From positions 62,001 to 126,000 of the forward strand of contig LVAJ01000030.1 of NCBI GenBank assembly GCA_001603005.1: a stretch of 64,000 nucleotides of DNA. The letters run 5' to 3'. Of this stretch, positions 54,565 to 63,422 are shown piece by piece. Source of the DNA: Clostridiales bacterium Firm_04 (GTDB taxonomy: Bacteria; Bacillota; Clostridia; Oscillospirales; Ruminococcaceae). The notes beneath the pieces were generated by a model that was not told where the DNA came from, ran no database searches, and was given only the letters and a program-made list of their open reading frames with translations. Each line of letters opens with the position of its first letter. Within the stretch, counting starts at the first letter, position 1. A program made the translations under genes and the position numbers.

Positions 54565-54654
54565 TTCCAGCATGATTTGTTAATATTTGATAATTTTTAG
54601 CAATTTGACGAAGCATCACTGCTGTGATGCTTCGTCATGATATATAGGAGTTTT

Positions 54655-55806
54655 ATGGTGAAACGGTCATTAATTATGCTTTCTATTACTGCTTTCTGTG
54701 TTTGTTTTATGCAGGGTTGCAGTTCCGCACAGCCCGAAATGAAATCGGACGGCTATTCCTTTGGGATCGGCTCCGGCAATTATGCAGATACATTTTGTTG
54801 TTACCGTACAAAGGATCGGCAGACCGCAGTGCTTGACTATGACAGCATGAACACATCGCTGCTTTGCACCAAGCCGAATTGCAATCATACCGGCGATGAC
54901 TGCATTGTGAAGCGTCTGAACGGAAATATTCCGGTGTTTGGAGATCACTGCGCCTATTATTTTGTTGATGATGAGTCGAAAATGGTACAGAATGATGAGG
55001 GAAAGCGAGATCTATTGCTTGGTTCCAATCTTTACCGTTATGATTTCGGTACGAATCAGGAAGAACAACTGCTGCATGTGGACGGCGCATGTGTTGCAGA
55101 AAACTGCAAAGGAATGATGCTGGATCACGGTGTACTGTACTTTGTGGAAAATAAACTCGGGCGTTCCTATGATGAAGAAGGAATCCTCTCGTCTTATGGT
55201 TCTCACGGCGGAGAACTGAGTCTGCATGCGGTCGATCTTTCTGACCTGAAAGTGCAGGATCTTTGTGCGCTGTATGATCCGGAAGATCTGGGAAAAACGT
55301 ACCCGAAAGCCCCTTTTTCCGGCTCTGTTACAATGCAGGGAAAATATGACAATAAGATATATTTCAGCGTCGGTTTTCTGATGGATGAAATGACGCAGGA
55401 ATTTGGATTTTATACGACCTATTATGATCTGGCAGACGGAAGCTATCACGGAACGCCGGAGGATTACACGAAGATTGATTTCGGGAGAGTCATGTTCTTA
55501 TCTGAAAATGATCTTGTGATCTGCCGGAAAAAAGGTGAGATCGCGGTATACAAAAAAGGCAGTGTGGAACCAATCATATTAGAGGACGAATATTATTTCG
55601 GATATAGCAGTGAAATATTTGCGGATGATAATGTACTTTTCTGTGCTGACAAATTATTTGATCTGAACACAAAAGAATCGCGTGTTTTGAAAGTGTTGGA
55701 GGACGAAAAGCATGTGATCGCAAAATACGGGGATGACTTTATCGCAGCAAAAAGAGGCGATCTCGGAAATTATGAAAAAATCTCTGCAAACAAGCTCTTA
55801 AAATAA
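54655..55806 (+). CDS. paralogous lipoprotein 1 with Cx4CxHx4C motif
   Basis: The 383-residue protein has a signal peptide ending in the lipobox MQGC (VKRSLIMLSITAFCVCFMQGC). Residues about 65-78 read LLCTKPNCNHTGDDC, a Cx4CxHx4C motif that could bind a metal. The rest alternates short beta-type stretches with YYF, LYRYD, YFV, IYFSV and TYYDL-type motifs, fitting a beta-propeller. ATG 54655 follows TAGGAG. It is the first of three tandem paralogues, 12 bases before the second. AT-richer than the chromosome around it. Function unknown. Confidence 0.78.
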   Translation: MVKRSLIMLSITAFCVCFMQGCSSAQPEMKSDGYSFGIGSGNYADTFCCYRTKDRQTAVLDYDSMNTSLLCTKPNCNHTGDDCIVKRLNGNIPVFGDHCAYYFVDDESKMVQNDEGKRDLLLGSNLYRYDFGTNQEEQLLHVDGACVAENCKGMMLDHGVLYFVENKLGRSYDEEGILSSYGSHGGELSLHAVDLSDLKVQDLCALYDPEDLGKTYPKAPFSGSVTMQGKYDNKIYFSVGFLMDEMTQEFGFYTTYYDLADGSYHGTPEDYTKIDFGRVMFLSENDLVICRKKGEIAVYKKGSVEPIILEDEYYFGYSSEIFADDNVLFCADKLFDLNTKESRVLKVLEDEKHVIAKYGDDFIAAKRGDLGNYEKISANKLLK

Positions 55807-55818
55807 TCGGAGAAAACA

Positions 55819-56988
55819 ATGAATCAAACATGTTTGAAAATCGCCGCAGTGCTGCTGCTTGCATGCACTTTCAGCGGCTGCGGCATATCTGCATCTGACG
55901 CAAACAGCAGCAAAGACACGGCTTTTTCAAACGGCTTTTATGAAACCGACGCGGACAGGCATTACTATCTGACATATGACGGACTTCTGGAACTGCTTGA
56001 TTTTGAAACGATGCATCAGGCATTGCTTTGCACCAAGCCGAATTGCAGCCACACAGGTGATGACTGCATTATGCACAGATTGAATGATTTTGCGCCTGTG
56101 TTTCGCGGACACAGCATGTATTATTTTTACGACGATGAATCGGAGATCGTATTGAATGAATCGGGCGAAACAGAGTTGAAGCTGGGAACAACATTGTACC
56201 GGTATGATCTGGAGACCGGTACGGAATCGAAGATTCTGCATCTGGACGGCTGTATGGTTGCTGTCTCCCGCGGCGGTCTGCTTCTGGATTCGGATACGCT
56301 TTATTTTGTTGGGAATTATCTTTCTCGTTATTACGATGAAAACGGCGCTATTATTGGATATGGAAATGCAGGCGGGGAATGTCATCTGTATGCTGCCAAT
56401 CTGACGAGTGCAGAGGTGCAAGATTTTGGTGCATTGTTTGATATAAATGCATTGTCAGAATACTATCCGCAGGTGCCTAATTCCGGTGAGGTTGTGATGC
56501 GCGGACTATGGGACAATAAGATCTATTTTGATGTTGTATTTGTTGAAGAAACATCGACAAGTGATGTGGTATACAGAGAATACGTAACCTATTACGACTT
56601 GTCAGACTGTACCTATCATGGTGAACCAGAAAATTATAAACAGATTGATTATGCAGCGATTCGATATGCTTCTGAGGATTATCAGGTTATTTGCAGAGAA
56701 GGAGAAGCTTCTGTGTACAAAAAAGGTCAAAAACAACCGTTTATACTGGAAGATGCATGCTTTAATCTGGATTCCTTCCCATCTGTTTTTGATGACAAGC
56801 TGTTCTGCGGCGAAAAGGTATTTGATCTCAACACAAAAGCGGTAAAAGAATTGGCTGCGCTGAAAAACGATCAGCAACCGGATTTCCCAAAAGCTGTTGT
56901 TGCAAAATACGGCGACAGCTATATCATTTCTGATCTCGGAATGCAGGGTAACTTCGAGAAAATCCCTGCGGAACAGCTCTTAAAATAA
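55819..56988 (+). CDS. paralogous lipoprotein 2 with Cx4CxHx4C motif
   Basis: The 389-residue protein aligns with both neighbours through its whole length. The signal peptide ends with lipobox FSGC. The metal-like motif is LLCTKPNCSHTGDDC. LYRYDLETGTE, WDNKIYFDV and VAKYGDSYI are shared landmarks, and the C-terminus EKIPAEQLLK closely matches EKISANKLLK and EKIPAEKLL of the other copies. It follows copy 1 by 12 bases and probably shares its transcript. Confidence 0.78.
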   Translation: MNQTCLKIAAVLLLACTFSGCGISASDANSSKDTAFSNGFYETDADRHYYLTYDGLLELLDFETMHQALLCTKPNCSHTGDDCIMHRLNDFAPVFRGHSMYYFYDDESEIVLNESGETELKLGTTLYRYDLETGTESKILHLDGCMVAVSRGGLLLDSDTLYFVGNYLSRYYDENGAIIGYGNAGGECHLYAANLTSAEVQDFGALFDINALSEYYPQVPNSGEVVMRGLWDNKIYFDVVFVEETSTSDVVYREYVTYYDLSDCTYHGEPENYKQIDYAAIRYASEDYQVICREGEASVYKKGQKQPFILEDACFNLDSFPSVFDDKLFCGEKVFDLNTKAVKELAALKNDQQPDFPKAVVAKYGDSYIISDLGMQGNFEKIPAEQLLK

Positions 56989-57000
56989 CCGGAGAAAACA

Positions 57001-57036
57001 ATGAACAACACATGTTTGAAAGTCGCCGCTTTCTGA
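57001..57036 (+). pseudogene. aborted fourth lipoprotein copy
   Basis: Right after copy 2, CGGAGAAAACAATG is repeated and opens MNNTCLKVAAF followed by a stop, matching the first codons of copy 2 (MNQTCLKIAAV). The remaining gene is missing. It marks a past duplication or deletion boundary. Confidence 0.75.
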
Positions 57037-57170
57037 ATGCGTCCTGCGCCTTCCCGTTATAAATACAGCAGAAATTCCACTCTTTTTTCTGATCCCGCAA
57101 CCTTTCGGGCTGTTATGCTGTCATAATAGTCAGAGCAATGCACAATGCTGACCGAAAGGGTGGAATCATC

Positions 57171-58331
57171 ATGAAGCTGAAACAAACATTACTGTTCTGC
57201 GTCCTGTCCGTGCTGCTTTTGCAGGGCTGCGGCATGCAGGCACCCGCTGCGCCGGATTCTGTTTCGGACTGGTTTTATAACCGCAGCGAAAACATGCTGG
57301 TGCATAAGGTCGGTTCGCCGGCAGGAAGCAGCATAAGGATCCTTGATTACGGGACAATGCAGGATGTTACGCTTTGCACCAAGCCGAACTGCACCCATAA
57401 AACGGCTGACTGCATTCTGCACCGGCTGGGCGACAATGTGCCTGTGTTCGGGGACGGCAAGGCGTATTATTTTATTGATGATCCGATTCTGGTCAAAGAA
57501 AATGACGACGGCAGGCGCGTCTATCAAATGGGCACGACGCTGTATGCTTTTGACATGAAAACGAACATGGAAGAAAAGCTTTGTCATATAGACGGCGGTG
57601 TGACGGGCAGTAACACCGGCTGGCTGCTGCATGACGGCAGGATCTATTTTGTATTGAATGAATACGCGAAAAACTATGACGAAAACGGCAATGCGACCGG
57701 CATGTATTCCAATGTCGGCGGCGTCATGCGGCTTTGTGCGGTTGATCTTTCGGATATGCAGATGACGGATTCCGGTCCGTTATACGATATCCTAACCCTG
57801 ACAAAGTATTTCCCCGATGCGCCGTATTCCGCAGAATGCTGTCTGTACGGCGTGTTTGACGACAAAATTTATTTTACGGTCAGCTGCCGGGAGGCATTTG
57901 ACGAAAAAACATCGGATATCCGGTTTGTAAACTATGTCACATACTTCGATCTGAAAACGCAGACCTACTACGGCGAACCGGCAGATTTCAGCAATTTCGA
58001 GCGCGGGCGGATCCGCTGGCTTTCAGCGGATTATCTGGCGATTGCCGGTGAACATCAGGTCATGGTATCCAAAGCCGGACAGTCTGGACCGATTCCCGTT
58101 CAGGATGATGCATTTAACATATTTTCAACGCTTTCGGTGTTCGATGACAAGCTGTTCTGTGAAGGAAAGGTCTTTGATCTGCATACGCTTGCGGTCACGG
58201 AGCCGGACGCGCTGAAAGATAAAACTGTGCTTGCAAAATACGGTGACAGCTATATCGTTTCAAATGAAAATGATCCGGAACAATATGAAAAAATCCCCGC
58301 GGAAAAACTACTTGACGGTGGTCTATCATGA
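57171..58331 (+). CDS. paralogous lipoprotein 3 with Cx4CxHx4C motif
   Basis: The 386-residue protein has a lipobox LLQGC and the motif TLCTKPNCTHKTADC. It is more diverged and GC-richer than copies 1 and 2, but keeps LYAFDMKTNMEEKL, YAKNYDENGN, VVD-type and KYGDSYIVS landmarks. ATG 57171 has AAAGGGTGG upstream. Its stop overlaps the ABC ATPase start by four bases (ATGA), tying the lipoprotein family to the transporter. Confidence 0.8.
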   Translation: MKLKQTLLFCVLSVLLLQGCGMQAPAAPDSVSDWFYNRSENMLVHKVGSPAGSSIRILDYGTMQDVTLCTKPNCTHKTADCILHRLGDNVPVFGDGKAYYFIDDPILVKENDDGRRVYQMGTTLYAFDMKTNMEEKLCHIDGGVTGSNTGWLLHDGRIYFVLNEYAKNYDENGNATGMYSNVGGVMRLCAVDLSDMQMTDSGPLYDILTLTKYFPDAPYSAECCLYGVFDDKIYFTVSCREAFDEKTSDIRFVNYVTYFDLKTQTYYGEPADFSNFERGRIRWLSADYLAIAGEHQVMVSKAGQSGPIPVQDDAFNIFSTLSVFDDKLFCEGKVFDLHTLAVTEPDALKDKTVLAKYGDSYIVSNENDPEQYEKIPAEKLLDGGLS

Positions 58332-59077
58332 ATACACTTGAACTTGTAAAACTGAACAAACATTACGGCAAAAAACATGCACTGATCGACTTTTCTTTTA
58401 CATTCACAGAGGGCGTATACGGTCTGCTCGGACCGAACGGCGCAGGCAAATCCACGATGATGCATCTGATTACGGATAATCTGGATCCGGATGCGGACGG
58501 CGGCTGTGTCCGCTGGAACGGCGAGCCGGTCGCGAAGCTCGGAAAGGAATACCGCAAACAGCTCGGCTTTATGCCGCAGCAGCAGGAGCTCTATGCAAAC
58601 ATGACCGCATGGGACTTCCTCGGCTATCTTTCCGCGCTGAAATGCATCCCGAAAAAGGATGCCGCCGTGCAGATCCGCAGCGCGCTGGAGCAGGTCGAGC
58701 TTTCCGACGTTGCGGACAAGAAGATCGGCGGGTTTTCCGGCGGCATGAAGCAGCGTGTCCTGATCGCGGGCGCCATGCTCGGCGATCCGAAGCTCATCAT
58801 CATGGATGAACCGACCGCAGGTCTGGATCCGAAGCAGCGCGTGATGATCCGCCGCCTGACACAGCAGCTCGCACAGGATAAGATCATCATCATTTCCACG
58901 CATATCGTTTCGGATATCGAGAGCATTGCAAAGGAAATTGTCATGATCAAAGCCGGAAAGCTGCTGACGCACGGCACCGTGCCGGAGCTTGTGCAGCAGG
59001 TCAAAGACGGCGCGCAGACACTTGAAAATCTGTATATGCAGTATTACGGGGGCAGCGATGCGGACGTTTCGGTATGA
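58328..59077 (+). CDS. ABC transporter ATP-binding protein
   Basis: The 249-residue ATPase has Walker A GLLGPNGAGKST near residues 32-43, signature GFSGGMKQRV, Walker B LIIMDEPTAGLDPKQR and switch-region THIVSDIES. It resembles ATPases of ABC-2 type exporters. It overlaps the lipoprotein 3 stop by four bases and the permease start by 20 bases, so the three are translationally coupled. Confidence 0.93.
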   Translation: MNTLELVKLNKHYGKKHALIDFSFTFTEGVYGLLGPNGAGKSTMMHLITDNLDPDADGGCVRWNGEPVAKLGKEYRKQLGFMPQQQELYANMTAWDFLGYLSALKCIPKKDAAVQIRSALEQVELSDVADKKIGGFSGGMKQRVLIAGAMLGDPKLIIMDEPTAGLDPKQRVMIRRLTQQLAQDKIIIISTHIVSDIESIAKEIVMIKAGKLLTHGTVPELVQQVKDGAQTLENLYMQYYGGSDADVSV

Positions 59078-61211
59078 GTGGAAGAAGCTGTGCGGATTCC
59101 GGCTTCTGTGGATCATTTTGCTCTGTCTGCTCTGCCTGAACGGCTATGTGCAGATCTCGCATGCAAATAGCCGCGGCTTTACGGGTTCCGAATACCGCGG
59201 CATCATTCACCGGCTCAACAAAATGGAGACGGAAAAAATGCCGGATTATCTGCAAACGCAAATGGAACGCTTCGGCTTTGGCGCATATAACCGCGCCGAG
59301 TTTTCGATTGAACTGATCAACGAAATGCAGCCCGCAGTCGATCAGCTGCTTCAGTATCCGGATTATCTTGCGAATATCGCGGATCAGTCCGGACAGCTTT
59401 CGGCGCTGTCGCTCTGGGGCGGCAAGGATACCTTCTCCTACCGGAATATTCAGAAGACGCCGCCTGCCTATGAAGCGGTGCAGGGCATTACGCTCCGGCT
59501 GGACAAATCGCTCGGCATTGAGGATGCACTGAACCATTCCGTTTCGGATTATCTCGGACTGTTTCTGCTGTTTCTGATCATCAGTGCGGTGATGCTCCGC
59601 GACCGCGAGCAGGGCATGATGCCGCTGCTTTTTGCGATGCCGGAGGGCAGAGGCACGCTGCTGCGCGTCAAGCTGGGACTGATCGCGCTCTGCACTGTCG
59701 GCATCACGCTGCTGCTGTTCGGCGAGAATCTGCTGATCGGCGGCATGATGTACGGGCTGGGCGATCTCTCCCGACCGGTTCAGTGCATCGGCAGCCTGTA
59801 TACCTGCAATCTGCCAGTCTCTGTCGGGACGTATCTGGTGTTGTTTTTCCTTACAAAGATCGCGGGATTTCTCGTGTTCAGCATGGTTTTTGCGGCGATC
59901 TGTGCCGCTGCGCACAACAATCTGACGGTTTACATCTGCTCCGGCATTTTTGTGGGCGTCAGCTATCTGCTGTATCATTTTGTGCCGGCGCTTTCGGCAT
60001 GGAGCATGTTCCGGTATCTGAGTCCGGCGCAGCTGGTCAATGTCAATGAGGTCTTCGGCACCTACCGCAATATCAATCTGTTCGGATATCCGTTCTCGCT
60101 GAAAATCGCGGCATTCATTGCGATCGTGCTGCTGCTGACTGCCGCCTGCGCGGTCTGTGCGCTGCTGTTTATCCGGCGGAAGAATCTGCAATACCGCAAT
60201 GTTTCGCTGACGCTTCTGCGCCGCAGACACAGCCGCGTCCACGGACAGTTCTACTATGTCTGCTTCCGCTCGCTGATTTTGCAGCGGGGGATTGTGCCGG
60301 TCATCGCGGTGATCTTTGCCGCGGCGGTGTGGTCGTCGGGCTTTGTGCGCTATCTGTCGAGCGATGAGATCTACTACGAAAAATTCACGACAGAGCAAGC
60401 CGGTGTCCTGACCGAAGATACCTTTGAATTTATCAAGGAAAAGCAGGTCGGATACAAAAAGCTTGAAAATCAGATCATGCAATTGCAGATGTCCGGAAAA
60501 GCGAACAGCTTTGCGCTGAATGAGCTCTATCAGAAAATGAACGACCGCGGTGCATTTGAGCGGTTCCGCGCGCGCTATAACGCGATCCGGAAAAGCGATG
60601 CAGAGGGTGAAATGTTCTATGATTCCGGCTATGCGCGGCTGTTCGGCATGGACGGCAATACCGATGATCTGCAAATGAACCTGATGATTCTGATTTTCCT
60701 GTGTCTGCTGCTGGCGCCGTTCGCATCGCTCGACCGGAAAACGGATATGGTGAAGATTTTGTATGCGACCGCAGCGGGAAAGCGCGGCTATTGGAAAAAG
60801 CTGCTGCTTTACAGCGCGCTCTGCGGCGCGGCGGTGAGCCTGCTGTTCAATCTGCCCTATGTCTGGCATATTCTGCAAAAATACGGCACGCAGGGGCTTT
60901 CAGCGCCGCTGCAAAGCATGACGATGTGTGCAGATGATTCGGTGATCCGTTCGGTACGGACGCAGATCATTCTGCTGCTGCTGGTGCGGACGGCTGCCGC
61001 TGCCGCGACTGCCATGCTCATCAGTCTGCTTTCCGCTGCATGCCGCAGCCCGATCCCCGCGTATATCGCGACATTCAGCGTCTTTGTACTGCCGGCAGGT
61101 CTGGCGCTGCTCGGCGTACCGAACATGCCGGTCATCGGCGTGAATCCGTTCCTCAGCTTCAACCGTCTGGTCGGGACGGCGACCGAAATGTACGGCATGT
61201 ACAATATGTAA
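59058..61211 (+). CDS. ABC-2 type transporter permease, duplicated architecture
   Basis: The 717-residue protein has an N-terminal helix then an outer loop, then six helices (about 170-390), a second outer or linker domain with a helix near 415-435, and more helices to the end, so it looks like two ABC-2 permease halves in one chain. MRTFRYEWKKLCGFRLLWIILLCLLCLNGYV is a typical start. The ATG at 59058 is chosen because it avoids deep overlap with the ATPase gene. Partner of the preceding ATPase; the cargo is unknown. Confidence 0.85.
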   Translation: MRTFRYEWKKLCGFRLLWIILLCLLCLNGYVQISHANSRGFTGSEYRGIIHRLNKMETEKMPDYLQTQMERFGFGAYNRAEFSIELINEMQPAVDQLLQYPDYLANIADQSGQLSALSLWGGKDTFSYRNIQKTPPAYEAVQGITLRLDKSLGIEDALNHSVSDYLGLFLLFLIISAVMLRDREQGMMPLLFAMPEGRGTLLRVKLGLIALCTVGITLLLFGENLLIGGMMYGLGDLSRPVQCIGSLYTCNLPVSVGTYLVLFFLTKIAGFLVFSMVFAAICAAAHNNLTVYICSGIFVGVSYLLYHFVPALSAWSMFRYLSPAQLVNVNEVFGTYRNINLFGYPFSLKIAAFIAIVLLLTAACAVCALLFIRRKNLQYRNVSLTLLRRRHSRVHGQFYYVCFRSLILQRGIVPVIAVIFAAAVWSSGFVRYLSSDEIYYEKFTTEQAGVLTEDTFEFIKEKQVGYKKLENQIMQLQMSGKANSFALNELYQKMNDRGAFERFRARYNAIRKSDAEGEMFYDSGYARLFGMDGNTDDLQMNLMILIFLCLLLAPFASLDRKTDMVKILYATAAGKRGYWKKLLLYSALCGAAVSLLFNLPYVWHILQKYGTQGLSAPLQSMTMCADDSVIRSVRTQIILLLLVRTAAAAATAMLISLLSAACRSPIPAYIATFSVFVLPAGLALLGVPNMPVIGVNPFLSFNRLVGTATEMYGMYNM

Positions 61212-61217
61212 AACAAA

Positions 61218-61259
61218 ATGCCCTGAACAGACCGTCTGCTGATCTGTTCAGGGCATTCA
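61218..61259. terminator. terminator after the permease, probably bidirectional
   Basis: TGCCCTGAACAG and CTGTTCAGGGCA form a 12-bp stem. On the minus strand it is followed by TTTTGTTTT, so it also ends the 61270-61563 gene. Confidence 0.8.
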
Positions 61260-61269
61260 GATTGTGTAT

Positions 61270-61563
61270 TCAGCCGCAGAAATGCGCCGCTTCTTCAAAT
61301 GTCGTTTTCCCCTGTTTGACAGCCTTTTCAAGCTTGCCGTTCCGCTTTGCTTTTTCGTAGTATGCGCGGTATTCTTCTGTTGTCAGGAGATAGAACGTGC
61401 GCACCGGCTGCATATCGGTGATGCCTGCGGATTCGATGTGCTCGTGCACGGACAGCAGCCTGCCGTCCGCGGAAACGCCGACCGAAATGCGAAGATGTTC
61501 TTCCGGATATTTTTTGACAAGAAACAGCTCCCGATAAGAGACTGTTCCGTTCAGCTTTGTCAT
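61270..61563 (-). CDS. small uncharacterised protein, 97 residues
   Basis: The protein MTKLNGTVSYRELFLVKKYPEEHLRISVGVSADGRLLSV has an alternating beta start and a charged helical tail (YEKAKRNGKLEKAVKQGKTTFEEA). No signal peptide. The ATG at 61563 is followed by the conserved-looking start; GGAG lies upstream. No family recognised. Confidence 0.65.
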   Translation of the reverse strand: MTKLNGTVSYRELFLVKKYPEEHLRISVGVSADGRLLSVHEHIESAGITDMQPVRTFYLLTTEEYRAYYEKAKRNGKLEKAVKQGKTTFEEAAHFCG

Positions 61564-61591
61564 GGCGGACTCCTTTCCCGTATCTGCGGTT

Positions 61592-62053
61592 TTATGTTTC
61601 TCCGGCAATGGAATGATTCAGCAGTTCAAGAAACGCTTCTATGCTGTCGGCGATGAGATCCGGTTCCGCAAGGCTGTCCGGATCATCCGGAATCACAAAC
61701 CACACTTTATGATCTTTGCTGCTCCAATAGAATTTTGCACCGCCGCGGTCATAGGCAAAAGGATACCAGTCATCGGGAATATATGCATGCATCGGTTCTT
61801 TCCGGTCATGATCTGCAACAAATTCAAAGTCACATTCTGCGTTTTCCAGTTCGTACATACACCATACTTCCGCGGTATCTTCCGGATCGCCGCTGACCGG
61901 AACAAAACATTCTTTCAGTTTCCCGCCGTTCGTTCTGGCATAAAGTTCTTTGAGAATATCGGGAAACACGATGCCGTATTTCTGTTCGAGATATGCAATG
62001 CGCACGGCGCTCTTTTCTTTGTTGTCGATTTCTTCTGCTAAGAATCTGAACAT
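61592..62053 (-). CDS. SMI1/KNR4 (SUKH) family protein
   Basis: The 153-residue protein has IAYLEQKYGIVFPDILKELYARTNGG near residues 18-44, AYIPDDWYPFAYDRGGAKFYWSS and VWFVIPDDPDSLAEPDLIADSIEAFLELL, which match the SUKH fold used by many toxin-immunity proteins and by Smi1/Knr4. No polymorphic toxin gene is next to it. Function could be immunity or regulation. Confidence 0.82.
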   Translation of the reverse strand: MFRFLAEEIDNKEKSAVRIAYLEQKYGIVFPDILKELYARTNGGKLKECFVPVSGDPEDTAEVWCMYELENAECDFEFVADHDRKEPMHAYIPDDWYPFAYDRGGAKFYWSSKDHKVWFVIPDDPDSLAEPDLIADSIEAFLELLNHSIAGET

Positions 62054-62113
62054 AGCCGCATTCTCCGTTCAAATCGGTTATTTCGTTTCAGGCGGATATT
62101 TCCGCTTTTCCTT

Positions 62114-62143
62114 ATTATACCACCAGCCGGTACAAAAAGTCAA
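62114..62143 (-). promoter_or_regulatory. promoter of the SUKH gene
   Basis: TTGACT and TATAAT with 18 bases between them on the minus strand, about 60 bases before the ATG. Confidence 0.6.
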
Positions 62144-62188
62144 TGCAAAAAGCCGCAGCACCTCTGACAACCGGTCAGGGTGCTGCGG
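62143..62188 (-). terminator. terminator of the anti-sigma gene
   Basis: GCCGCAGCACC and GGTGCTGCGGC form an 11-bp stem, followed on the minus strand by TTTTTGC. The -35 of the SUKH promoter lies just at its edge. Confidence 0.8.
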
Positions 62189-62213
62189 CAAAGCATTTCA
62201 ATCAGATTTTTAT

Positions 62214-63422
62214 TCAGGAGAGTTCGACTGCGGTGACCTGCACACCGTTTTCATAGTGGAAGATCAGCGCTGTGACCGATGCGATATCGGCAGTTCTGAC
62301 CGGATCGGAGAAGCAGGCGATATTGTCAAACCGGTATGCAAATTCCTGCACGGAATCCGCTCCGGAGAGAATGCCCGCATCCGCGAGTGCCTTATGCTCC
62401 GAGGAGATATCCTCTGCGAGCGCGCCGTCCAGAATCTTCGTGCCGTCCTTCAGCGTGACCATGTATTCGACCTGCGCATCGGGATCCTGCTGTTCTGTTT
62501 GCAGCGAGAGTCCGTCTGCACGAACGGTGAAGCCTTCCGCGGTGAAGATGCGCGGTGCATCTGCTGCCTGCGGGATCTTCAGCTCGGCTGTCCATGTACC
62601 GCGCAGAAGCGGATCGGTCTCTGCGAGCAGCGCGGTTACGGTTTCAGCGGTTCTGCCGTCGAGATCCTCGGACTGCCAGAGTGCTTTCCATTCTTCAACG
62701 GACATCGAATCGGCGCCGAGATCTGCGCGCCACTGTGCCTGCGCATCCTGCACACTGGCATAGACCGATTTCAGCTGCGCATCCGAGTAGGCGTTTTTCA
62801 GTTCCACGCGCAGCGTGCTGTCAGCAAGATCCTGCGCGGTCAGATAGTATGTCAGATAAAAGATGCCTGTTTCATCGTCCTGCACGAGTGCCTGCACATT
62901 TGCAATGCCGCTCTGCGGAAGCAGGCTGCCGTCCGCGCGGTAGAAATACGGGATGAATTTTGCATTTTCCGGCAGAGACTGCCCGTTCTGCGGTGCAATC
63001 GCGAGCATCAGCATCAGCGTATCCTGTCCGCTGTACATGCTGACTGTTGAGATGTTCAGGCTGCTGTCGCCGGCAAAGACCGTGCCGTCTTCCCAGAGGT
63101 ACTGCGACATGGTTTCCTCTGACGTTTCGTGCATCATCGGGAGCCGGCTGTCGGTATCGGTCAGCGCGGTTTTGCCGAGCATTTTCCGGAAGATATCCAG
63201 CTTTCCGGTTGCTGCCGCGACGGTCACGCCGCAGACAGCGACCGCTGCCGCCGCCGCTGCGATTGCGGGGAACAGTCTGCGGTGTTTGATCCTTCGGATC
63301 GGCTTTGCAGCGGTTCTGGTCATGACAAGCTGCTCGATCTGTGCGGAATCGCAGGGAGATTCTTTCAGCTCCGGCAGTTCACCGTCATAATCCGCAAACA
63401 GGTCATACAGATTCTTCTTCAT
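62214..63422 (-). CDS. putative membrane anti-sigma factor
   Basis: The 402-residue protein has a cytoplasmic N-terminus (about 45 residues), one membrane helix (LFPAIAAAAAAVAVCGVTVAAATG, about 50-73) and a large outer domain. This layout, and its gene overlapping the sigma gene stop by 20 bases, fit an anti-sigma factor that holds the sigma inactive until an outside signal. No zinc-type anti-sigma motif is seen. The signal is unknown. Confidence 0.75.
   Translation of the reverse strand: MKKNLYDLFADYDGELPELKESPCDSAQIEQLVMTRTAAKPIRRIKHRRLFPAIAAAAAAVAVCGVTVAAATGKLDIFRKMLGKTALTDTDSRLPMMHETSEETMSQYLWEDGTVFAGDSSLNISTVSMYSGQDTLMLMLAIAPQNGQSLPENAKFIPYFYRADGSLLPQSGIANVQALVQDDETGIFYLTYYLTAQDLADSTLRVELKNAYSDAQLKSVYASVQDAQAQWRADLGADSMSVEEWKALWQSEDLDGRTAETVTALLAETDPLLRGTWTAELKIPQAADAPRIFTAEGFTVRADGLSLQTEQQDPDAQVEYMVTLKDGTKILDGALAEDISSEHKALADAGILSGADSVQEFAYRFDNIACFSDPVRTADIASVTALIFHYENGVQVTAVELS

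Noticed and set aside
54608-54637. Hairpin GACGAAGCATCAC...GTGATGCTTCGTC considered as a terminator splitting the island
   Set aside because: No T run follows; it may be a processing or partial attenuation site, but termination is not supported.
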